From positions 1,550,001 through 1,614,000 of the forward strand of contig OZ025784.1 in the NCBI GenBank assembly GCA_964019425.1: 64,000 nt of DNA, written 5' to 3'. The notes under the pieces were generated by a model. The model had not been told where the DNA came from. It did no database searches and saw only the letters and a list, made by a program, of their open reading frames with translations. Positions 11,820 to 23,800 of this stretch are shown in pieces; position 1 is the first letter of the stretch, and each line of letters begins with the position of its first letter. This DNA comes from Flectonema sp. DT1601. Lineage: Eukaryota; Euglenozoa; Diplonemea; Diplonemida; Diplonemidae. A program made the position numbers and the translations under genes.

Positions 11820-12956
11820 ATGTCAGTAGACTCATCGTCTACTCAAAAACTAGTTCAGTGGTCTCATCAGAAAGGAGATTATGAAGTAGTAGCTGACGGA
11901 CGAACATCATTAGAAATAGAAAAGTTAAACCCGCTCAGAGTACGTTACAGTAACGCCTTTGGAATTGGGGGAAGTGAACAATCTGAAGACGAGATTGACA
12001 ACTTAATTCCCAAAGAAGGGCTTCAATGGAAATCAGAAAAATACAACTCATACAACGAAAACTCTATAGTCATGTTAGACAAGGCAGGACACGATTTAGA
12101 CATCTGCGTTGAAAGTCTTGTGATTGATAATTATAAGAGTCTTCCGAAACTATCACCCCTCGCCATACGAGAACGACCAGGTACGTAATATTATATTTGA
12201 CTGTAATAATGTCATGTCAATTCCATAAATAACAAAACAGGTGTCTTGTCGGAGGCTATCAGTTTAAGCAGCTCATTGACTTCATTAGATCTTACGAATA
12301 TGAATTTAGGTGATGCTATAATCTCTAGGATAGCAATGGGGTTGGTTAATCATCGATCGGTAAGTTGTGTTGACTTTAGTGGTAATGGATTAACTAGACA
12401 GGTGTTAGACTCATTGAGAAGTTCTCTTCCTCCGAATGGGATTGTTATGGTTTCTTTAGCAAGCAATTTGTTTACTGATTCATGTGCTGCTGAACTTCAT
12501 TTACTCCTAATGAAGTTGAAGAAGATCCGTCATTTGGATTTATCAAACAATACATTTGGACGTAATGTCGGTAGAGTTTTATTGGAGTTGTTCAGTTCGG
12601 ATCTCGGTAGTGAACTTTTTCTTAACGACACTCAAATTCCAGGACACATGATTAGCTTATTAACAACATCAAATACTATATCTGATGCTGATGAATACCA
12701 CAGCGATCCTGAACCTCCAAAACTCGCAAACTTAACTGCGGCAGTAGTTGCGGAGTACCCTCTGCATATGACATGCATGCATTGTAAGTCTCCGAATCAC
12801 TATTCAGTTGATTGTCTGGAGAAACATCAAAAAAGTCTTATTACACAACGCGATAATGAAATTATAAAAACAAAATCAACCAAACGAGTTTCAATAAAAA
12901 TTGAATCGAATCGAAAATCCAGCAACGCTTTAGCAGATTGTTGGGAAGAGCTTTGA
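11820..12956 (+). CDS. Leucine-rich repeat protein with C-terminal zinc knuckle
   Basis: Two exons, 11820-12180 and 12241-12956, joined by a 60-bp GT-AG intron (ends GTACGT and AAAACAG). The frame is kept (phase 1, giving ...RERPGVLSEAISL) and the product is 358 residues. The middle holds several ribonuclease-inhibitor-type LRRs (SLTSLDLTNMNLGDAIIS, VSCVDFSGNGL, IRHLDLSNNTFGRNVG). Near the C-terminus CMHCKSPNHYSVDC is a perfect CX2CX4HX4C zinc knuckle, suggesting nucleic-acid binding. LRR plus zinc knuckle is an uncommon pairing. There is no sign of retroelement neighbours, so I read it as a host gene. The start at 11820 lies 8 nt after CATCTCTTCAG; an upstream ATG at 11737 is in another frame and stops soon. 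Confidence 0.75.
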
Positions 12957-13163
12957 ATTCACTTGCTCATTACAAGAGAGGGCTTACCAGTCACCTCTGT
13001 TTGCTTATTTGCGGTTATTTACACCAAATTTTCTTCTTTTTTTTTTGTTGTACAATTCGATTCTAAGATAATTACCTTTCTTATTTTATCATATTCTTAC
13101 ACCTCAGCGTCACATAACTTAATGACTTGCTCGCTATAAAGGTATTTATTTCAGCAATTAGTA

Positions 13164-14252
13164 ATGCAAGTTTCAGTGACTTGTGATGATTTAGGGTTTC
13201 CGGGTATCTTGCAAGAAGTTAGTGAAAAAACAACTGTACGAGATGTGTTGCAAACGGCATCTGTTGAGTGGGATGTGATTGCTAAAGACTTGGCGCTATC
13301 GTTTTCAGGTGAACTTCTGCCTGAAGCAACGCTGTTGGTCTCTCATGGAGTTGGTCCTGAAGCTGAGTTGGTAGTTTCAAGAAAACAGATTCATTTTATA
13401 TTTGATGTTTCATACTTTGAGAATGACAATAGAAAACAAGAAATGATGACACTCCACGAAGAGAGTGGCGATAAACACCTTTCTATTGACACACCAACCT
13501 TCGCTATTGATGGCACCCTCACCTTGGGAGGTAGATATTGGTTACCAGAAGTTATAACATCTGTCTGGTTTCGAAATTCTAAATCGTCTGTCACTACTGT
13601 CGGTGATAGTTTTATGGGTGATTGTACTTCCGTTACAGCTGTTGACCTTAGTGGTTTGAGTAGTGTTTGTAGTATTGGTGATACGTTTCTGCAAAACTGT
13701 TCGTTACTAACGAATTTCAACACATCCGGTCTTAGCAACGTCCGTGTGATTGGAAATTATTTCTTATTGTGTTGTTCATCATTGCAGTCACTCGATTTAT
13801 CAAATTTGTCTAACGTCACTTCTATAGGTGATGATTTCTTAGCTTGTTGTTCTCTTACAGAAATTAACTTATCAGGTTTAGGTAGTGTTCAGACAGTAGG
13901 TGATAGATTCCTTTCAACTAGTATGTCAGTGAGAACAATCGACATGTCCATGTTAAGTAGTGTCACGTCTATTGGAGACAAGTTTCTATACGAATGTACA
14001 AGGTTGACGTGTCTTGACTTGTCTGGTTTCGGCAGTCTTATTTCTATTGGTTCGAGATTTTTAGGAAAATGTAGATCAATGGTTAGACTGGACTTCTCAA
14101 GTATGTCGAAGGTAACTAAAATTGGAAAAGAATTTCTTTTAAAATGTCCGATGGTTGTTATTCAGCTCCCAGAAACTAACGAACGAATCTTTCTTAAAAT
14201 TAATGAAGTGAAGCGTGTCGTCAAAACAAAAAAAGACTGCACCCTAATGTAG
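13164..14252 (+). CDS. Ubiquitin-like / BspA-type LRR protein with CaaX terminus
   Basis: A single-exon protein of 362 residues. The first 75 or so residues resemble a ubiquitin-like beta-grasp fold (MQVSVTCDDLG..., TTVRDVLQTASVEW, LALSFSGELLPEATLL, GPEAELVVS). From about residue 125 there are seven or more tandem repeats of roughly 23 residues with the pattern IGDxFLxxCxxLTxLDLSGLSSVxS, typical of BspA/LRR_5 repeats found in bacteria and many protists. The last residues KTKKDCTLM form a CaaX box (C-T-L-M) behind a basic stretch, which predicts farnesylation and membrane attachment. No signal peptide is visible, so the protein is probably cytosolic and lipid-anchored. The start follows TATTTATTTCAG by 9 nt. 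Confidence 0.78.
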   Translation: MQVSVTCDDLGFPGILQEVSEKTTVRDVLQTASVEWDVIAKDLALSFSGELLPEATLLVSHGVGPEAELVVSRKQIHFIFDVSYFENDNRKQEMMTLHEESGDKHLSIDTPTFAIDGTLTLGGRYWLPEVITSVWFRNSKSSVTTVGDSFMGDCTSVTAVDLSGLSSVCSIGDTFLQNCSLLTNFNTSGLSNVRVIGNYFLLCCSSLQSLDLSNLSNVTSIGDDFLACCSLTEINLSGLGSVQTVGDRFLSTSMSVRTIDMSMLSSVTSIGDKFLYECTRLTCLDLSGFGSLISIGSRFLGKCRSMVRLDFSSMSKVTKIGKEFLLKCPMVVIQLPETNERIFLKINEVKRVVKTKKDCTLM

Positions 14253-14773
14253 ATAGTAGCTTTTGTTATTTTTCATTTTTTTCCATTTTTTTTTTTTTTT
14301 TTTGCAACTGAGAATCTCTCCTGCCGAGCTCAATGAAAAATAAATGATAAACCATTGTCGTTGTTACTCCCGCTGACCTGTAGTCCTCTCTTTTCTTATC
14401 TCCTTTTTGTGAAGACGGTGGAAAAGAAATTAAAACTCCTCTCCATCACATAATAGTAGAAAGCTGTTATTTGGTATTCTAGTCCCCCCTCTTGTCCAAC
14501 GCAAAATTTCATACGTTGCGTTGTAAAGTAGTTTGTGTGTGTAAGAACCTCAATTGACAAACGGAAACCTATTCCTTTGTCAAAGAGGTTATTATTATTA
14601 TTATTATACACAATCTACTTGTTATAAATTTCATCGCATTGTTAGTTATAATAATTCTTTAACAGGGACAGAGATATGACAGCATATAATTTTCTTAAGT
14701 GTTTCCAATTTAAATCATCATCTCAACATATTTCACCCCCTCTATAGGGTTTACTACCCACGTTACACAACAG
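14253..14773. other. Intergenic spacer before the dynein gene
   Basis: About 520 bp with no gene. It holds a T run near 14289-14303, an ATT microsatellite near 14588-14606 and a TC-rich stretch. Acceptor-like sites CTCTATAG and CACAACAG (ending 14773) precede the dynein start at 14806. Confidence 0.5.
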
Positions 14774-14805
14774 CTAGCCGCAAGGCCAGCCACTCTCATC
14801 GTAAG

Positions 14806-17800
14806 ATGGGAAAGGGAAAAGGAGCTGAAGGTAAAGATGATGAAAGACAGACAGACAAGAGAGTAACTTGGTTGGAGAACAGAATGCAAGTTGCTATGAA
14901 GTTAAAACCCAGTGACCTGAGAAAAGTAACTGAACAAGAAGAGAATGCACAGGCAATAAAAGAATTCTTTGATACGGCTGACACGAGAGCAATCTTCGTA
15001 GTTCAGAAGCAAGGATCGACAGCCATCTGCACTGACAGCAATCTACCTTCGGATTACAAGAAGAAAAAAGTTTTTTATTTTATGAAAATTTCTGAGGGAG
15101 GGAAGACTCAGAAAGTTGACCTGGTTAATATCAACAAAATGTTAATATTTGGTGACCTCCACAACAAACCACTCGACACTCTTGACCAATACTCTAGAGG
15201 GGTATTCTTACCACTAATTAGTGTTAATGATAATATTAATCAAATACCCGAAGTAGCCCATCCAGCACTAATGGAAAACGTCCATACGTATTTAGCACAT
15301 GTTCTAGTCACTAATGGTTTATGTGGTGGAAAAACTCTTTTACCGCTTCCTCCAATTCAATTTCCAGAACGAATCGAGGAACCAACTCGTGATAAAGACT
15401 TACTGTATCAGTTAGAAAGTGTTGTTGTTGCTTGGACTGCTCAGATTAAAAGTGCATTGCAGCAAAGTCCAGAATCGATGTTGTCAAATGGCAATCCTGG
15501 ACCCAAAGATGAGTTAGCATTTTGGGGAAATAAAAGAGACAACTTACTATCGCTTGAAGACCAGTTGCATTCGTCTAAAATATTAAAAGTATTAGTGATG
15601 TTGAGTAAGGCGGGATCATCGTATCACAAACCGTTTACTGGATTGATGAAGGAGTTACGTAAAGGCTCCGAAGAAGCAATGGATAACTACCGTTACTTAG
15701 CTCCTTTCAGAGAAACCTTTATTGACATTGCTGAAGCTCAAGACACTGAATCGTTTGAAAATTTAGTAACTCAGGGAATCTTTAAAAAGTTATTCCACTA
15801 CGCTTATGTTGTCTGGACGAGTAGCAACCACTACAACACTCCGACAAGATTGGTTATTTTAATTAGAGAAGTTTGTAACGATTTGATCAACAGTGCCAAG
15901 GCTAATGTTAATATCGAAGACTTATTTCAGTGTGAACCTGATGAAGCAGTTAAAAGACTTTCTTCAACTCTCTCAGTTTGTAGTCATTTCAAGAATTGGT
16001 ATTTTCATTACAAAAATAAAGCGAGTAAGGAAGCTCCGACTGAAGGAGGTAAAAGCAGAAGTTGGAAATTTCAAAACACGACATTGTTTGCGAGGTTGGA
16101 TGCCTTCTTAGAGAGGTGTCATGATTTACTTGATGTGTTAGAAACGGTGATGTTATTCAACAGACTGGAGAAAGTTGAAATTGGTGGCACTCACGGTGCT
16201 GAACTGTCACAAAACATTGTTCAAATCCACAAAGACTTTCAAGATGCCTATCAACAGTTTCACTCTCCTGATGAAGGAGGTTACGATATCCTCAACGTTG
16301 AAGAACCTCGATTTGATCCTGATTTCACATACTTCAGATCCGAGGTTAAAAAAATGGAAATGCGACTAGGCTGCATGCTCACCCAATCAATGGAAGATGC
16401 TCGTGCTTTATACAACGCCTTCAAACTTGTTGACACCTACGAAGGGTTTTTAGACCGCAGCGTTATTCATCAGGAATGGCAAAAGAGACAACTAGACGTG
16501 GTCAAGGCTTATCAGAATGATTTGCTACAAGTTCAAGAATGCTTTCACACATTCAGAGAAGACACAGCTGCAAGACTAACTGTGTACAATAGACTCCCTC
16601 AGACATCAGCGCAGTTAATATTCGCTAAAGGTTTACTCGAGCGTATCGCAGAGCCATTCAACAGAATTACTGAACTATCAAAGCAAGTCATGCAATCTGA
16701 GTTGGCGATCGAAACTATTAATTTACAAAAGCAGTTAACAACAAATCTAAAAGCATACATCCACAGCTGTGCAGATAAATGGGCTGGTCAAGTTGGAGCC
16801 ACATCATCAGAAAAATTAAAATTAAATTTATTATCAAAAGATGATGGGACCAGCTCTATTCAGGTTAATTTCGATCCGGAATTAATAAAAATGTTGAGAG
16901 AAATTAACTACTTGGAAGTGTTGAATGCTTCAGAGACTACAGAAGAAAACACTTTCGTAATACCACCCCAGGCTATGACGTTGTACAAAATGAGAGATCA
17001 ATTTAGAATGCAAATACTAAAACTTGATACGATTGTAAGCACCTTTAATTCACTCATGGAAGACATGCTGGAAGTAGAAAAACCACTCTTGACGGCAGAA
17101 CTACAGCAGTTCGATGAGGAGTTACAACGAGGACTAAAACGTCTTAATTGGCACTCTCCTGACATCGATGAGTTCATCGATTCGTCCATGAGAAGCGTCG
17201 AAGCTCTTGATCATGTATTCAAAACATTAAAGGGAAACACAAAACTTATCAAACAATCACTCAAAGAGTACACCATTGAAGATAAGTTCCTTCCAATAAA
17301 CGCAAAAGATTCAAAGACAATGTGCGTTGAAGATTTTCAAAAAAAATACAACGAACAGCGGAAATCACGTGAAAGATCCCTAACCGAAAGAGGAAAACTA
17401 ATGCACGAATACATGGCTGATTCATTAATAGCTGTCAACGCGCTCAAACAACAACTTGGACTTCCTCTCTTAGAGGTCGACACCGACTGCTGGGTCGCTT
17501 ACGTTGGTCACACAAACGAAATGGTAAAAGAACTCGTCTGTGCTTCAGTTGTGAAGTCACTTAAGAACTTGAGAGATCAAGTCAGCACACAATGGCTTAA
17601 GGATAATGATGGCCTACCTTTGTTAGATATAAAATTAGTACTAATGCAACCTTCCTTAATATCAGCTGATGTTTCAGAAGCAAGATTCGAGCCTCATTTA
17701 TCAAGCAGAGAAGGAACTGGTTCTATCGACACCATCGTTAACGAATGGATAAAAGACTACAACGACACTGCTCAGTGTGTTACTCGTCTTGATACTGGTG

Positions 17801-20800
17801 ATGATAACTACGCTCAGGACGTGTATGCTCATAAAGATGCAAATTCAATGGCGAAACAAATCAATGAATTAATAACAGCATCAGCTGAGCAATGTCATAA
17901 ATTCGCAGGAGAATTCTTGCAATATTCATCACTTTGGGAAAAGGATATGAAAAAAGAATTTCAACTTTTCTTAAATCCTCCAAAGATGCAATCGACTGAT
18001 GACGATGATCAACAAGAACACGCTCAGAAAGGAGACGACGACGAACAAGAATTCTTCAGCGTTAACTTAGATCTATTCGATCAACAAGTTACCAAATACG
18101 AGAGACTATTGGAAAAGATAAACGACTTACCTCCGTCAGCTATTGTTGGTTGGCTACGAGTCGACAGTAAACCGATCAGAGAATCATTAAAAAACTGTTG
18201 TAAGAAATGGATTGAAACATACACTGGATACATTGTTGATAAAATAGAAACTGAACTAAGAGATCACTATACTTTTATTGAACAAGCTGATCAGGGATTA
18301 GATGAAGATGTTGAAGAAGGTTCAGAAGGTGAAGAAGCACTCCGCAGAGTTCTAAAACACATCAGAGACTGCAGAGTTCGTGATGTAACAACAAGAGCAA
18401 TGTTTGAACCAATCAGTCAAGGGATTCAGTTACTCCGTCAACATGGAGATGCTGTTTCTGATAAGCAAGTCACCCACCTCGATGAGCTCCGAAAGGAAGC
18501 ACCCGACAAATGGACTCATTTAATGAAAAAAGTCTTCAACGTCCGTTCAAGTAACGGTCAACGCCAAGATAAAGAAGCCATGCTAATAAAGAGTAAAGCC
18601 TTGGAAATGGAAGAAGGCGCTCTAACATTTCGAATGTCATTCAAATCTCTCCGACCGTTTCAATACGATATTAATGTTGAAGAGGCTTACAAAGAATTAG
18701 TAAGTTGGAATCAAAATCTAAATGACAAGGAAGTCTTAGCAAAAGAATTGAATGACGTTCAAGAGCTGTTTGACTTAACACCAACTGAACTCCCAGAGCT
18801 GAAGGAGTGTAGACAAGAATTATTACTTTTAAAACAACTTTGGGATATTGTTGGACACGTCAAATCTCAATTCGCAGATTGGATGGCTCAGACCTTCAAA
18901 CTAATGACTCCTGATGATCTCATTGAAGAAGCAAAGAAAATGCAAAAACAGATGAAAGGAATGCCTCTAAAATGTAAATCAACCGGAACCTACACCGGAC
19001 TAGAAACTGAAGTTAAAGACATGCTCACCACCCTTCCTCTTGTGGTGGAATTACGAAACCCAGCTATGCGTGAACGTCATTGGAGACAGTTGTTGAAGAA
19101 GGTATTTAATTTTTATAGATATTTCTCAGATAGTAACCAAACAATATTGTCAACAGTAAAACAAAACAAACTAAAAACAGTGTGATGTCGACCCAACTAG
19201 TATTGATCCTGAATCAGATCAGTTCTCACTAAAAGACCTCCTGGGACTTGGTCTACATAACTACGTCGAGGACGTTGCTGGTATCGTTGAGAAGGCATCG
19301 AAGGAGTTAAAAATTGAAAAAGATTTGGAAAAAGTCAGTACTTTTTGGGACAATGAAGCTCGTTTTTCATACGAATTTCACCAAGGACTTAACTGTTATC
19401 TATTATCAAGTATAGATGATATTGTTGAGGTTCTCGAGGAACACTTGAATATCCTACAGACAATGCAGTCAAACAGATTCGTCGAAGAATTCGCTGACCA
19501 AGTTAACAAATGGCAGAGTAACCTTGGGATGGTTGAGACCTCGATGGTGAAGTGGATGGATATTCAAAAAATGTGGAAAAATCTTTATCCAATCTTTATC
19601 GAATCGGCAGACATTAGAGAACAACTACAAGAAGATGCTCGTGCTTTTCAGGGAGCAGATGATCTGTACCGAACTATGATGTCGAAGGTACACACACATA
19701 AGGCAGTTATTGAAGTCTGCTGCTCTGATCTCGTCAAAAGACAACTTCAACGCGATGATGATTTTGAAACACTTCTCAATACGATTGATGACACGTTAAC
19801 AACTTGTCAAAAGAAGTTAACAGAGTACCTTGAAGGAAAGAAGAAACTATTCGCGAGATTCTTCTTCATATCAAACACAGATCTTATTGACATCTTATCA
19901 AAAGGATCAGATCCAGTAGCAGTCATGAGACACATGTCAAAGATTATCGATTCTGTTCAGGTTTACACTATTCGTGAAGGTACTAAAACCGCAACAGAAA
20001 TTGTATCACTGCAAGGAGAAGTAGTCCCAGCTTGTAATGAGTTTGAGTGTGAGGGTCCTGTTGAAGAATGGCTCAATGGATGCGTTGATCTCATGTTTAA
20101 AACCATCAAATACTCAATTCTTGATGGCCACACGACTTACGTTGAATCTCCCAGAGTTGAATGGGTCATGAAAAGAGGATATCCAGGGCAAACAATTATA
20201 GTAGCCTCACGTATTTGGTACACTTCTGAATGCGAACAGGCATTCGCACAGTTGGAAGATGGTAACGAAACTGCTTTAAAAGATTTCTACAAACAGCAAG
20301 AAAGTCAAATCAGAGCAATGATTAACATAGTTTTAGGAAACATAACTAAGAATGAACGTAGAATGTTAGTTCATTTAATTACGATTGACGTTCATGCGAG
20401 AGACGTAATAAACTGGATGATTGAAGAAAAAGCTGAAACAAGAGACACGTTTACTTGGCAATCTCAACTACGATACTCATGGGATGATAAAAAAGGATCT
20501 TCCATTGACATCTGTGACGCATCTTTTATAAACGGATATGAGTATATTGGTCTCTGTGGTTGCTTAGTGATTACCAAGTTAACAGATCGTTGTTATATTA
20601 CTCTCAGTCAGGCTCTTCGTCTTGTTAAGGGTGGAGCTCCAGCTGGTCCTGCAGGAACTGGAAAAACTGAAACTACAAAAGATTTAGCGAGAAATTTAGG
20701 AATTGCTTGTTATGTATTCAATTGTTCTGATCAAATGGATTATTTATCACTGGGACAGATCTTTAAAGGTCTGTCTATGTCAGGTTCGTGGGGATGCTTT

Positions 20801-23800
20801 GACGAGTTCAACAGAATTCCAATTCAAGTACTGTCAGTTGTTGCCACTCAAGTTGGTTCAATCTTGAACGCTGTAAAACATGGAAAGAAAAAATTCAAAT
20901 TCATGGATGAAGAAATATCTTTAATTCCTAACGTTGGTATGTGGATTACCATGAATCCGGGTTACGCTGGTAGAACTGAACTTCCAGAAAATATCAAATC
21001 GCTATTCCGACCATGTGCCATGTGCGTTCCCGACTTAAAAAATATTTGTGAAATTATGCTTGCGGCGGAAGGTTTTCAAGACGCTAAGGATTTAGCTTTA
21101 AAGTTCGTTACGTTATACAAATTAAATAAAGAGCTGCTATCACCACAAGCACATTATGATTGGGGACTAAGAGCTGTAAAGTCTGTGTTATATATCGCAG
21201 GAGCATTAAAGCGTGGTGATCCTGATGTTCCGGAACGTGCTGTTCTTATGAGAGCTTTAAGAGATACGAACATGGCTAAACTAAGTAGAGATGATGTGTT
21301 TGTTTTTATGGGTCTTATTAAAGCGTTGTTTCCTCAGTTAGAAGTACCACCAAAAAGTGATCCAAAGCTTCACGATGCGTGCATTCAATCAGCTGAAGAA
21401 CGAAAACTACTAAAAGGAGAAGCAGACATCTTTATTACTAGATGTGTTCAATACGCTGAGCTACTCGATGTTCGTCATTCAGTCTTCGTTATGGGACCAG
21501 CAGGTTGTGGAAAATCTGAATGTTGGAAAACATTAGCAAGAGCTTTCCGTCTAATGGGAGATCAATGCGACTACAAAGTCATGAATCCAAAAGCCGTAAC
21601 CTCTGATGAACTTTATGGATACATCCACCCTGCCACTAGAGAATGGAAAGATGGATTACTATCAAATCTGTTTAGAGACTACGCTGAATTATCTCAAACA
21701 AAACATAATTCCAAATGGTTAGTTTTAGATGGAATCATTGACGCTGAATGGATTGAGAGTATGAACACCGTCATGGATGATAATAAGATGTTGACCCTCG
21801 CTTCTAATGAAAGAATTCCTCTGACGTCATCCATGAGAATGATTTTTGAAATTTCAGATCTTAAAAACGCTTCTCCAGCAACAGTCAGTCGTGCAGGTAT
21901 TATCTACATCAACGATACAGATTTAGGTTGGGGACCATTCAAAGATCGATGGATTGCTACCCGTGAAGATGAGAAGGAAAGAACCTACTTGGATAACTTA
22001 TTTGATAAGTACGTGGCTCACATATTTGAATACTACAAGAGGGTGATGAAGACACCCGTTGCTATTCAAGATCTCTCAATTGTCCAAACTATTTGTTATC
22101 TCTTAGAAGGATTCTTACTCCCTGATAACGTCGCTCCTGGATCACCTTCAGAGCATTACGAACGTTATTTTATATTTGCTTTGATTTGGGCGTTCGGAGG
22201 TCCGCTTTCATCAGATGGACGTATTGACTACAAGAACAATTTTAGTAATTGGTGGAAAAAAGAATTTCCAACGATAAAAATAACAGCTGACGAAAAACAA
22301 AGCATCTTCGACAGCTTCATTCCTGACAAGTCCGATGATAAAGAGTTCCTTCCTTGGTCAACGATTGTACCAACTTACAAACATAGCTTTGATACTCCTT
22401 ATGCTGATATTTCTATTGAGACTGTTGACACCACAAGATTAACATTCTTAATGAGAAAACTAATGTGCAACAGACGACCAGTTATATTCGTTGGTACAGC
22501 TGGAACTGGTAAGAGTAACATTATATTAAATCACTTGAGAGGAATGGATCAACAGGAATGCGTCTTTCAAACAATCGCTTTCAACGCGATGACTAAACCA
22601 AAGGGACTGCAAAGTGTGATGGAACAAATGCTTGAAAAGAAACACGGAAAGACATTTGGACCTCCGGGTAAGAAGCGTCTCGTGTACTTTGTTGACGATC
22701 TGAACATGCCAACACCTGACAAGTATGGAACTCAAGAATCAATTGCTTTTCTAAGACAGCACATGGATTATCAATTTTGGTATGACAGGGTAAAACCTGG
22801 TTTCCCACTTAAAGAAATCGCCAGCTGTCAATACGTCGCTGCGATGAATCCAAAGTCAGGTACCTTCACTGTTCTTGATAGATTACTTTGGCATTTTGCA
22901 ATGTTTAGTTGCAACATGCCAGATGAGAGTGATCTAATGTTAATTTATGGATCGATCATGAGAGGTCATTGGAATAAATGGTCGAAAGACAGCAGGGCTA
23001 TTGCTGAACAGGTTACCAACGCGGCAATCAAACTCCACAAATTGGTTTCAAAGCAATTTTTACCGACCGCAATCAAATTTCATTATCAATGGAACATGAG
23101 AGAGATGTCAAACGTATTTCAAGGATTATGTAATTCTGTACAACGAGAACACGATAAACCAACTGAACTAATTAGATTATGGATTCACGAATGCGACAGA
23201 GTATTCAGAGATAGAATGACAAACGAAGCCGATGTCAAACTCTACGACGACATCCTTCAGTCTGTCGTGTCTTCAAGCTTTGGTGACGTTAAGATTGATG
23301 ATCTCGCCCCATCACCAGGTGGTGTTGAGTTAAATATTTGGGCTCCTTTTGGTGTTGATAAAGAAGGAAATGAAGGAGTAGTTAAAGACGTAGAATCATT
23401 CGACACTCTATTTAAGTTTTTAACTGAAAAACTCAGCGAATACAACGACTCAAACGCTCGTATGGACCTCGTCTTGTTTGAGAATGCCATGCAACACATT
23501 TGCAGAATCTGTCGAGTTGTCGCCAATCCTCGAGGTAATGCTCTCCTTGTAGGAGTTGGAGGAAGTGGTAAGCAATCGTTATCCAGATTGTCATCATTTA
23601 TTTGTAATTTAGATAAGTTTCAAATCATTGTTACCGCTACTTACGGCATCAATGATTTCAGAGTCGATTTGCAGACATTGTACACGAAATGTGGACAGAA
23701 AAACATGCAATACGCGTTCCTAATAACTGATGGTCAGATTGTAGTCAGAGAAATGCTTGTGTATCTGAATGATTTATTGAACTCGGGAAATATTCCTGAC

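Noticed and set aside
12770-12830. Zinc knuckle as a sign of a retroelement gag gene
   Set aside because: No protease, reverse transcriptase, integrase or terminal repeats are nearby, and the rest of the protein is LRR.
13391-13738. 115-residue frame on the minus strand
   Set aside because: It lies opposite the LRR repeats of a clear + strand gene and mirrors their composition; a shadow frame.
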